A DNA stretch of 64,000 nucleotides from Hypoxylon rubiginosum. Lineage: Eukaryota > Ascomycota > Sordariomycetes > Xylariales > Hypoxylaceae. Positions 1-10,994 of this stretch are shown here, piece after piece (the stretch's first letter is position 1; every line of letters begins with the position of its first letter). A program made the translations under genes and the position numbers. Under the pieces are notes generated by a model, which was not told where the DNA came from, made no database searches, and saw only the letters and a program-made list of their open reading frames with translations. Location of the stretch: contig CADCXA010000021.1 in the NCBI GenBank assembly GCA_902806565.1, forward strand, positions 1,674,001 to 1,738,000, given 5' to 3'.

Positions 1-1603
1 AGATTTGATCACTCGGCCTATATTTGGTATGTGTCCGTCATTAATATCATCTTAGTGGTCACTGACTTTCTGTAGGGGCGACCGAGTATGGGTATTTGGC
101 GGACTGAGTAGAGATATGGACAAGATTGGCGACTTGTGGTGGCTCGACCTAAAGGGCAGTCCCGATTTTGATACTCCGCCCCAAATTGGAAGTACATCCG
201 ACAGGAATTCGGCCATGAACCGTTCGAATGAGTCCCCCCGGCCGCCTTATGCCTTAGGCTCGGCCCCACCCATGGGGGCTTCGGGGTTCGCAGCTAATAT
301 CCGGACGGCTCAGGTTAATACGCCCTCATTCCACCTGAAGAAGCAAGTTCCAATGGCTCCTGGTGCAATTTCGGCCCTACGGTTTGTTTCTGGTGGCAAT
401 ATCCCGTCCCAAGGATCAGGTATTCACTATCACGTCTACTCTTCCGGGACTCTTCTAGATTTTGTCACACCAGCTGCTACCATTACTTCAAAAGACTGCT
501 CATTGTCAGCTTTAGATCTTTCTAGTCTGCGGTGGCAGAAGCTAGCCGAAGGTCGCGAGATCTTCAAGCCAGGTTACCAATGGCATTATTGCACGATGAA
601 CCAGGACGGTACAAAAGTCTGGCTATTAGGATGCCCTACTGATGCGGTCAATGATATTGGCCCGAACGGCTTTGAAGAATATCTCAGTGACATCATGGAA
701 ATTGACCTGCGACGTTACGGTTTTCTAGGAAATAATGCGACCTCAGAGTCTCGGACAGAATTGGCCAGACCAACGTCACACTCCCGAGTTCAGGATCAAC
801 CATCGAAGGGACTAGGTCACGACCTTGCGAAACTCTTTAACCAACCGCCGGAAAATGGAAGCGGAACCGACTTTGTCATTACCGCTCTGGCTGGAGACTA
901 CGACGACGACGATATGATGGGTTCTAGTCTTATTCGTGCAGGAGAGTCTCCGATGGACCAGAACTGGCTCACGCCAGATGCGCCCACGTCTGCTCCTATC
1001 CACGTCCACAAACTCATACTCCAAGCTCGATGGCCGCACTTTGCGCGGTTATATAATGCACAAATGGCTGAGTTCCATACCAAGAAAATGCATATACCAG
1101 AGCCCTACACGGTGGTCAAGGCGTTTCTATACTACCTCTACACCGACAGCATCCACGCCGACGATGGAGTCACAGATCTTTCCGACGTTGCGGGCCTATT
1201 AGTTATGTCAAACATCTACAACATCCCCCACTTACGTCTTCTCTGCGTCAACCGCTTATCGAGGGAGCTCGACGTAGAGCACGCATGCATCATCTGGTAC
1301 TGCGCGGGCCTGGCGAGCGAGGAATGGCTGCGGAAGCGGGCCGCGCAGTTCTGCCTGACGCACTGGGGCCGCATAGTGCGCACCCAGGGCTTCTTGCGCC
1401 TGCCGCGTTCCGCCCTCGTCGAGCTGTCGCAGGAGATCGACATGGAGGGCAGGGTGATCGGGGGCGACGAACTCGAGTACGTGGATAACTGCCGCGGCCG
1501 GTTCGATACCTCCGGCGTCTCGCGGAAGGACAGCATGAGTAGCGAACATACCCAGGCTTTGCCCTCGGACGGCTCAGACTCGGAAGGCATGGATCTGGCA
1601 TAA
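1..1603 (+). CDS. kelch-repeat / BTB-POZ domain protein, 5' part missing
   Basis: The gene enters from the left edge. Bases 1-26 are the end of an exon, 27-75 is a 49-nt intron (GTATGTG donor, CTGAC branch, TGTAG acceptor), and 76-1603 is the last exon; 517 codons are visible. Reading through the splice restores a typical kelch blade (GDRVWVFGG, then DLWWLDL), so the ATG at 116 is internal and not the true start. A second, weaker propeller-like section follows to about residue 230. The C-terminal third carries a BTB/POZ-like domain: an acidic loop (DYDDDD), IHVHKLILQARWPHF, then YTVVKAFLYYLYTDS. The tail is serine/acid rich. Proteins combining kelch and BTB are usually adaptors for cullin-3 ligases or Ras-pathway scaffolds (LZTR1, fission yeast Ral2). 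A Ral2-like role is possible but not shown here. Domain call is firm, function is not. Confidence 0.85.
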
Positions 1604-4391
1604 AAGCGACCCCTGGCTCCGAGGCGACATTAAGACTAACGAAACCAATTCACTTTAGAGGCCTATTATTTTGTGCATTCACACTACACTAATCAGCGCT
1701 TTGCTTATTTTATCCCGAATTCAGCTTAAGTGAGTGGTCGGACGTTTTGAGGTTTATGGATAACTAGCGAAAGATGCACCTGGAGTGTATTTTTTACCAA
1801 TCACGAAGCAATGGACATGATTACTTTTCACTCTCACTCTCTCTATTCTACCATTGGGGGCTCGATACGACATGATAGAGCTATGCTTTGGCTTGCAATA
1901 CGAATATTTTTGTGCATTGCTTGGGCGTTAAGGGGGCAAGGCGAGGAAGGGACAGTAAGGAGGTGAACGAGAGAGCGAAGGGGATCCGATCATACTAGGT
2001 GTTTGTTCATATTCCGCTTCCGTAGCTTGTGAAGGTAGCTACGAATACAGACATGCTCTGACTGATCCTGATTAACATTCTTGATGTTGGCATCGTAGAT
2101 CATTATATCTAAGTGGCTGCTTACATCACCCCTTAATCCCTTATTAATTAGACGCAGCCACCAGCCTCCTTTATATGTGTTAGTAATGCTTATTAAGGCT
2201 ATCTATCTCAAGAACTAGTTGCCTCTTACGTAGGTGATGGCGCTAGTAAGTATCGTGGCTTTCAGCAACTCAGCTAGAGCATATGCAGGTCTAAAGGGGT
2301 TCATGCTCGCTGTTGAACTGTGCATGTGACAATCATCTTTTTCCTACGTCTGGGGGGCGAGATGCTTACATCATAAAGATCTAGACTACCTAGGATCATG
2401 GGATGAGATGGGAGGGGGCTTTTCGCCATCGAACGGAGATCCTGCCTGCATATGCAGTCATGACTCTGGCCCTGCATTAGCCTCGCGCCGGCGCCGGTAC
2501 ATATACACGAATAGCTTCGGCCTCCTCGCGGCACTTGGAAGGGGTTTAAAAAGAGTCGATTCCTGTTAGCGCTATCCGGTGTTCTCCTCTTCCCCCCCCC
2601 CCCTTATCTACGGCCAGGCCGGCTAGCAAAACGCGGACCCGACGATGGTGAGTTACCTACTTAGAATCCTAATGCAGAAGTGTTCGTTTCGTTAGCGGAT
2701 GTTCACAAGGAGACCCCGAGGGGGCAAAAAAAGGGACGAAAAGAAATTTAAATAGGCAGTCGGAAGTTGATGGAAGGCAATGGTCGAAAATCTCGTATTG
2801 GAAGAAGAGCTGGCGCTAACGCGTCATAGACCGTCTATAGCTTCGAGTCGTTGAGTGCCTCTGGATACATACATCCGTTGCTGTACTCCGCCATAGCGGC
2901 GGTCCTTCGCCGCTCATTCCGGGTCCCTCCCCTCCCCCTTTCCGCCGCTCGCCTTTAACCCGAGACTGGGGAGTCGGTATGGCTGGTGCTACGATTGATG
3001 GGTATGATCTAGGTTGAGACTACAGGTAGATTTTATAGCTGGAATAGTCCGGCTTTTTACTGGAGAAAAGATTTGTTCGGATAGAGGGTACTCTTTAGAA
3101 GGGGACCTTATTGCTTATTGAGAAGTCTGAGTTGGCAAAGTAAGAGTCTGTCGTATTGGCATGTCCTATAGAATCGTGCTTACGTCTCGATGTGTCTCAT
3201 ATTGTAAGCCTTTTAGGCATGACTATGGTTACGCTGGAGCAGGTTATGTAAACCAATTTACCGGAATTATGTGTATTAGTGATACTCTTTCTGAGGATCT
3301 TCTTATCAACACTCCTTAAGAGTTTGGTAGGCACACACTATCATCAACACCGAAGAGCCGAGTCCTACTCTCATCACAAAAACACACACACGGACAGGTT
3401 TGTAAACATCGCGACAGTAGTAATTACTCACAGAGGAAAGCATCTAGTAGTGGAGTGCCTAATTATCCTCTATAGACAAGTCCGGTTCCGGATTCTCGGG
3501 TCTAGGTACGGGGAGAGACCGACCGGTTGATGCAAAGTTGCCTTTTTCTTCTTTTCTGCTTCTGTTCCTTTTTTCAGTCCTCCCCTTCTTTACCCCCCTT
3601 TTTATTTTGGTTGACCAGAACCTAAGCCGTAAAACGCCCAGCTACCCTCAATCATTGCAACAGCGCAGATCGCAGGGGGGAAAAACAAGCAAAAGGAAAA
3701 TTATAAAATAAAAAAAAGCATTCGCGTCTTCGACAGATCAGCCGTGAGGCATAACATTCTCTTCACAGAGCGAGCGTATCTTTTTTGGCGGGAAGGAGAA
3801 AAATTTGTAAAGCAGCGGAGAGTAGATCGAGGGGTGTTGTTGTGCGTGCGGAAGGATAGCGTTGCTACACAGCTACCGCCACCGACCATGTCATCGCCGC
3901 TTCATTGTGCGTGAATCATCGTCTTCGTTCTGTTATTTCTTCACAACTCCGTTTTGCGTTCAGGTTTCGTGATAGTGAAAGCATGTTCGGATCGGAGATT
4001 AGAGACAAATGGTCGCCGGGACATTGTCGGTGGAGGAGTCGTGGTGAACAGCGATTGTAAAGCTGGAGGGTGGGAAATTTTGGGAAATACGATGACGTTT
4101 TTGAGTAGAAGTCTATCGAGGGTATATCTTGGACTGGACGCCTTATGCAAGAAGCACGGAAACGCCGCCCAAGATGCCGTAAATGACAAACTTTTCCGAA
4201 CCGAGAGAAAAGCCGTGGCTATGTACAGTTGCCACGGTGCAAAGGAGGGGGTATCCAGTCTATATCTATGCCGAAGAATCAATGCAGGATTAGGGGCCTC
4301 AAGCCAGGCCGAGTTCAACGCCAGGCCTTAACTTGAGAAATCAGGGGAGAAAGTTGCCGCTGCCGGTCAGCATCTGAGAATAACAGTGTTC
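1604..4391. other. intergenic region between convergent genes
   Basis: Holds the 3' flanks of the kelch/BTB gene and of sfp1. There is a run of 12 C at 2592-2603, followed by an ATG directly abutting a donor-like GTGAGT at 2645, but no convincing exon follows. Pyrimidine-rich tracts lie at 2920-2955 and 3540-3610. Two overlapping open frames on opposite strands near 3941-4331 have no recognisable protein content. Confidence 0.5.
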
Positions 4392-7094
4392 CTATAACTG
4401 CATCTCTTCGCCTATTCCGGGTAATCCTTGGTTCATATTGGCCATGTTGAAGGACATCTGGTTGTTGGCAAGATTGGCTCTGATGTTAGCAGCTTGGGCT
4501 TGAATCTCGCAAGCAGATGAGTGTTGTTTATGCTATTAGATAATCAGTCAGTCTCTTCCTTTCTTTGTGTATTCTTTCACTTGGTGGCATTGGCGTAGTG
4601 AGAAGAGTGAGAAATGAACAAAAAAAAAAAGGGAAGACATACGTATTTCAGACCGTTCAAGTTCTTGTATCGCTTGTGACAATACTCGCACTTGTGGGGC
4701 TTCTCCTTTTCCATCCCCGTCTCACCAGGATAAGGCGCAGATGTTTCCGGGTTTACAATGGAGAAAGAACCGTCCCCATTCTCATGGAGCTGCTGGTTTT
4801 GGTGGCCGTGTTGCTTGTGGTACCTGCATAATCAATTTAGCGACATGTTGAGATAAGGGCCAGAGGGCCAGGGAAAAATTCAAATGAGGGGAGGGGGGAA
4901 AGGGTTACAAGACAAAAATTTAACTTACTTCAGGCCGTTCTGGTTCTTGTAAGCCTTCTCACACCCTATTACGGGACACTTGAACGGTTTGTCCTCTTCC
5001 GGAGGTATTATTAGCGAGTCGGGATTTGCGATTGCTCGCTGCAATGCCGCCAGGTGGTTCGGATCCGTGATGTTCCCAAACTGGCTCGCATCAAGCCCGT
5101 ACTGCGCAATCTCCTGCTGCAGGGCCCGCTGATTTGCAGGTCCGCCGTTTGGACTGTACAATCGCTTGGCCGGGTCGTCAATGAAGAATTCGGCCAGATT
5201 GGACCCATTGAAGTTCCCAATATTACCGAGGTTCATGCTGTTCATTGCAGAGAAGTCCATATCCAACCCGTCCTTGTTACCGTTCATCTGCTGTCCCAAC
5301 GCAGCTTGCTGTGTCGTCAGAGTAGGCGTGTTGACTGACGAGACTGTAGGATTGTTCTGGAAACCGAAGTTCGAAGAACCAGGTGTCGGCGGCTGCGAGG
5401 TTCGAAGTGCTTGGTGCTGCAGCCCCGGGGTGCTCAATTGCAGTTGGGGTCTCTGCTGCTGTCCAAACATCTGTCGAGTCTGTTGGATAGTCCGTTGGCT
5501 ATCGTCCATCTCCATCATCCCGACAGCGTCGTCCATCTCCATGTCGCCTATAGCGTCCAACTCGTCATTAGACTGCATTCGGTTCAGCTGCTGGGCCCGT
5601 TTCTGGGCGTTCGTGTCCATGGTCCCGGACGACTGTCGTCCCATCTGCATGTCCCTGAAGGTGAAGCCGGCGCTGAGATTGCTTCCCATACTTCTGTTCT
5701 GTTGACCGAATCCCAGTTGTCCCTGCTGATAGCCTTGCGAATCCTGTCGCCCGTTGCCCATCGACATAGACGGCCGACTAGTGACCGAGAGCCTGTGTGG
5801 CATTTGCACGCCAGTTCCGTTTCGGTTCGGCTGGAGATTCTGGCCCGTGTGGACCGTCTCGTAGTGACGGAGAAGATCATGCATAGTGTCCAATTTCAGG
5901 TCGCAACATACGAAGTTGCGCAAATACTCGGCCTCCATCTTGGGAATGTACGAGTTGGAGTGGAAGGAGGGCGATTGGTGTGCACCGGTAAACGGCGACG
6001 TACCAGTCATTGCGAGACTATTCGTTACAAGACATGATGGTTAGTACCCGCCATGGGAGTATTTGCACATGTCGGGCGAACGAGAGCGCGCCTAGGAAAG
6101 AAAGAGAAAAAAAAAGGTCTACCGGGTAAAACGGATGCTACTGCGTAACGAATAGCAAACCGCGCCGACGGGTAGGGAAATAGAAGGGATGGAAATAGAC
6201 AAGAAATGCGACGGAAAAGAGGATTGCGACTTACTCATCTCTAATAAAACTCCCAACGGAGACGCCGCCCCAGCTCATACCATTCATTAAACTGCCGGCC
6301 AGACTCTCTCGTCTGCCGCGATTAGCCTGATCGCGATTCGGGTTGATCATAGAGATGGGCTTGGGTCCAGCGCTGACGAAGGAGTCCTGGCGACTGCGGC
6401 CGACGGCCGAGTCGAGCGCAGGACCGGTGGTCATTTCGACGTCGAGGTCGAGGTTGAGGTCAAGGTCGCCGTCGACGTTGAGTTGGAGAAAGTCGGCCTC
6501 GATGGGGTTGGGCTGGCCTGGGGGCGGCGATGCGGAATTGGAGGTGCGAATGCGCGGTGCGGTTTGTGCGATGTCTATTGGTTTGGATGAGGGGTGTAGG
6601 TGTGGGTGCTGTTGCGGGCGTGCGTATGGGTGTGCGTGTGGATTTGCGTGTGGATTTGCGCGTGGGTTTGCGTGTGAGGGTGCGGTTGCGGTTGCGGTTG
6701 TTGTAGGTGATGCTGCAGTTGCGCTGGCGCCGGTGGATGCGGAAGCGGAAGCAAAATAGTTGTTGCGACCGGGAATATTAAATTGGTCGTCCGGAGTTGC
6801 GGGTTGTGGTGAGGGTGACGGCGAGGTGAGGGAGTGCGAAGAAGTTGGTGTAGGAGCAGCGACAGCGGCGAAGTCAGAAGCAGAGCCACCAAAACCTGAG
6901 CCTAAGCCTAAACCTAAGCCTGAGCCAGAGCCAGAGCCAGAGCCTAAGCCTGAGCCAGAAGAAGATCCAGTACCAGAATTATTATTGTTCTCGGCGCTGC
7001 TGCGGCTGCTAAACGGATGCTCGGTGTCATTAGTCGCTGAGGATGGGGTACGTGTCGTACCTGTTAACCATCGCCCCAGGGCGCCGCCTTTCAT
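4392..7094 (-). CDS. sfp1: Sfp1-like C2H2 zinc-finger transcriptional regulator
   Basis: Spliced model, minus strand: 7094-6235, 6017-4929, 4823-4643, 4532-4392, giving 756 residues. Three introns have GTAAGT, GTAAGT and GTATGT donors. The C-terminus has the paired fingers typical of Sfp1: [19 protein letters not shown] then KYHKQHGH, and [17 protein letters not shown] then HKQHSSAC. The second finger is split across the last intron. An upstream half-finger-like block follows the motif MTGTSPF ([19 protein letters not shown]), also usual in fungal Sfp1. The N-terminal 290 residues are low complexity: a Gly/Ser/Leu run and a His/Ala/Asn/Pro run; a later segment is Gln-rich. In yeasts Sfp1 is a nutrient-responsive (TOR/PKA) activator of ribosomal-protein and ribosome-biogenesis genes and shuttles between cytoplasm and nucleus. 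Family identity is strong; target genes here are inferred. Confidence 0.9.
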
Positions 7095-8061
7095 GATTGG
7101 CAGGGGGTTACAGTGGAGTTCGACCCTTGAATGGCCTTCCTGGTCCTCGGTCCTTGCCTTGGAGCCTTGGAGCCTTGGTGCCTTGGGATTCCCTTAGGTA
7201 AAGTATTTTTGTACCTTAGGTACGGTAACAAACCAACTTGTTGCCCCGTTGTTTGTAGTTTGTAGGTAGATATTAGAAAAATACCACAATGAATGGAATC
7301 AATAGGAATAGTAATTCGGGAAACAAGAAAAGACGATGTTGTAGAGATGAGATTGGATCATCAAAACTAGATATACCCGAGGTTAGTTAGTGTGCGTGTT
7401 CCCTAGCAAAGTTGCAAGTTGCAAGTCAAATACGAATAAACGAATATACGAATATTGTAGCGACAATGATGTTGCAAACGGGACCGACTTGGGAATAGGA
7501 ATAAACATGTCGACCGGACGGGAGGAGAATGGGAATGGGTACAGGAACAGGGGCGGGCGAATCCGAAGACGCGCACATCCCGTCCTCGATGGATCTCGAG
7601 TCTTGACTAAGGTACGTACATAAGCCTTAAGATGGAGAGGTTACTTACAGGATTATGACTGCAGTCTTAAGTTGTATTCGTAGGAACTCCCTAAGCCTGC
7701 TGTACCACTTGCAATTTTGGGATCTTCACGTATATATGCACGTTATTGTTAGGTCGCGCAGCGTACGGATACCGTATCTGCGAATGTACTTTTTATGTGC
7801 GTACGTGGTACGGGTTCAGTGATCAAGTCAAGTAAGCTTAACAAGAAAATAAGAAGGCCGGGGCCGCTTGTTGAACTCGAAGCTGAACTGTTCGCCGCTG
7901 GGGCTGCCAAGGTTCTCTCCAGAAACTAAAAATGACTTAAGAAGCACCCGTCCGGCAACCGTCGTTAGAAACACTGTACTGTAAAACAGTTACAAAGTCT
8001 TGTTAGGCTCGGATATCACACTGGCTGGAGCTGACAACCAAGACCAAGTCTCCCAGTGAGG

Positions 8062-8103
8062 TGGATGGCTGGATGGCTGGATGGCTGGCTGGATGGATGG
8101 ATG
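8062..8103. repeat. minisatellite, TGGATGGC unit
   Basis: Three consecutive 8-nt TGGATGGC units, then a shortened TGGC and three TGGA units. Lies in the gene-poor stretch. Confidence 0.85.
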
Positions 8104-8370
8104 AGATCTACCAAGTGCAGTGAGATCTGGCTGTATGAGATAATAAATAATCCGCAATCTCCACGAGGTTCGAGGTTTGGTTGGGAAGAACGTGAGACTT
8201 GACCAAGCCGTTGGTAATGAGATTATGAGATTCCCCCGGTGAGGCAAAATGTAGGTACTCAAACGAGGAGGGGGCGTATCTTTTTCCTCGCCTCTTTTGT
8301 CGTGTTATGTGTAAGCTTCACGGCTGCGGCTGCGCGCTGTCAACCAACTTTCTAGACAACCTTAAGCCAA

Positions 8371-8407
8371 GCGACAGGCGACAGGTGACAGGCGACAGGC
8401 AACAGGC
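8371..8407. repeat. short tandem repeat, GACAGGC-like unit
   Basis: Five slightly diverged copies of a 7-nt unit (GACAGGC, GACAGGT, GACAGGC, GACAGGC, AACAGGC). Confidence 0.8.
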
Positions 8408-8840
8408 TATAACTTTTAGACTTTGGGGCCACGTTCTGCGAAGCTCCCGGGCTGCAGCAACTTTAGACTTTGGCGGGTGACGACGGAGTACTAGGTTAAG
8501 GAATAACCAGGAAGGCGCTCGAAGAGAGAGGTTCGTCGTCGCAAAAAGAAGAACAACGTCGGATTTGTCGCCTTAGTCAGGACTGTGCAGCAATCTACTA
8601 CCACATCGGTAGGTTGCACAGCATCGAGATGGGAGGGATGGGCGATTATGATTATGATTTCTGACGGGGATGATGCTGAGAGGAAGTGGTAGAGAGGTAT
8701 GTAATTTTAAAAAACGCCGCGGTAGCGATTTGGAGCAACAGGCGTCAGCTTTTTCGAATAACTAATCGAGAAATCTAAACGACTTGTTCGAAAGGAGGTA
8801 TATGTATGCAAGGTTGTAGTATAAGTTGCAAGTGCATGAG

Positions 8841-8865
8841 CATGAACATGAACATGAACATGAAC
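8841..8865. repeat. hexanucleotide repeat CATGAA
   Basis: Four perfect CATGAA copies, with CATGAG just upstream. Confidence 0.85.
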
Positions 8866-9776
8866 GTAGGGTGTGTGCAACGTGAGCGGAAGCGTGGGCA
8901 GCGGTTGTTTAATACGCATGGACCTCATACCAAATATATGTACGTCCGTCTGCCAGGTCTGTATGGCTGCACGGATAGATCTGTGGGTATACACCCTTTG
9001 GTCTTGGGAAGGCTAACTATGTAATGAGTTGCAATATCAACCTATAGACCTGGGATAACACTGTATAAGACAGACACTAGTTACACAAACAGTGTTTGCG
9101 ACTCCTTATCACTGAACTGAATTACTATACTCCATTCTAACAGTATCAATGCTCGTCGTTTCAGAGCGGACAGTGTGTGTTGAACATGGGGGCAGACGAC
9201 CAGATTCGCTACGAACGGAGTGAAGTCTACCGCCTACCTAGTACTGTATGTTGTATTTTGGAGCGAGTAAAGAAAGAGGTAGACAGGCAGCTGGGCAGTA
9301 AGTAGATTATCGTCAGTCCTGTTGATCAGTGACGAATGGTTCCCCATCGCCCAGGAAGACTAAGGGAAGATGCCGACACGCACCAACTTCATACTCGAAA
9401 CGTTGTAATGAAGGGACTGTTCCTAGCCAGGCTTGTACTACTCCAAGATGGAAACAAACGAGCCGTACTGGAACTATCGATACCGATGCGGTGAGCATTT
9501 GGGGTCATTCGTATTATTTTCCCAGTGTTAGTATTCAAAAGTTCGAAAGAAGGGTTACACCCAACGACCAAGTCTGTTACGGAGTTAGGGACCAGGGATA
9601 CTTTGAGCGACTCGAGTCCAATTAGGGAAACCCGATGCGCATGGAACCGACAGGGTTCCGGGGGGTTGCTCGAACAAGCTTCCGTTTGCCCAATAGCAAT
9701 CTAACGTATCCAACGGGTTCATAATCGTTTTTAGTCCTAATTAGTCCTAAGCAGCTAAGGAGTAAGTTGTTGAATT

Positions 9777-9866
9777 TCACGGTTGATCTCGAGCTCTAGG
9801 CTTAGGCTCGAGGAATCTGGGGAATCTCACGGTTGATCTCAAGATCTAGGCTCTGGAACTGGGGAA
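9777..9866. repeat. imperfect tandem duplication of about 40-50 nt
   Basis: Two adjacent blocks both start TCACGGTTGATCTC and end near CTGGGGAA (9777-9826 and 9827-9866). The second copy is shorter by about 10 nt and carries substitutions, so the duplication is old enough to have drifted. Confidence 0.8.
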
Positions 9867-10972
9867 CGATGATGCCAAACGTCTTTTCGCACGCGACGGA
9901 ATAGGGTCAAGTTGATGTCATGTCTGTGCGTCATCGCCCGTCAACCGCCATGTCTGCATGTCTGCATGTATGAGCTAGGATGCAAGACATAATACTAAAT
10001 ACCAAATACTAAATAGATAAGATTAAGGGAGTATCCTTTTCGACGGCGAGGTTGACTGTTGCTTCCATGTTTGTCTCTGTACGCTACCATTGTTAGACTC
10101 TCGGCTCTAGCCTGTTCTCGCAATATCAAGGGCAGATACATAACATCTAGACAAGGCTACCCAGCCTCGAATCTCCTACCATCTCAACCTAATCCGTCAA
10201 CTTAACAGGTTTCCCAATGGCCTGGACTAAGACTGATTGGCCACCATGTGAAGATATGGTGGCACCTAGTAAGCAGTAGGCGCACAAAGTGACGGGAAGC
10301 ATGCGTGGTATGACTCGAATTCGAATTCGGACGAAAGCGAGTTGGATAAGTAAGCTCATTCTCACGCACGGATTGCCACACGATGCACCCATCAGCAACC
10401 TTACCGGGAGACCTGAGTGGCCGGGTGGCATAGTGGGATATGCTCCTTTATTACTCGCGCTGGCACCGCAGCATGCATACCTCATATTCGTCCTTAGGCC
10501 GCCGACGCAATCGGGATTTATGTCTCTAGCCTGCCGTACGTCTGCATGTCTGTGTGTCTCTTTACCATAGCGGCAACTAGTGGTTACCTATGTATCAGCT
10601 GCACATCGCCTTGTCGACGAAGCAAGAAACGCGGGACAGGGCCTAGAGTTCCGCTTGACACGATTATGTACCATTCGCTAGATATTGCCGCCCTGACTCA
10701 TATGTATACTTTGCCAACCTCGGTTCTCGACGGCCTTCACCCTTCACGCTACTCAATGAATCAAATCACAGCCTACCCTGTGGACGCCACCACTTTCGTA
10801 CTGACGACGACTCAAATAAGAGGCCAGGTCACTGTTTCATATAATCTGTAATCGCCGTAAGCCGAGGAAACTTCAGGAGTGTCTATCTAGGGTGTCAGGG
10901 TGTCTACCCCGGTATTTAGATCGGAGGAGAGGAGCTTTCGCTAGTGCGCATGCTGGCGTTGGCATGTAAGAC

Positions 10973-10994
10973 AACTCGAACTCGAACTCGAACT
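10973..10994. repeat. hexanucleotide repeat AACTCG
   Basis: Three perfect AACTCG copies plus a partial fourth. Confidence 0.8.

Noticed and set aside
3941..4331. Two mirror-image 125-codon open frames on opposite strands
   Set aside because: Neither resembles a protein; they lie in the 3' flank of sfp1 and share the same DNA.
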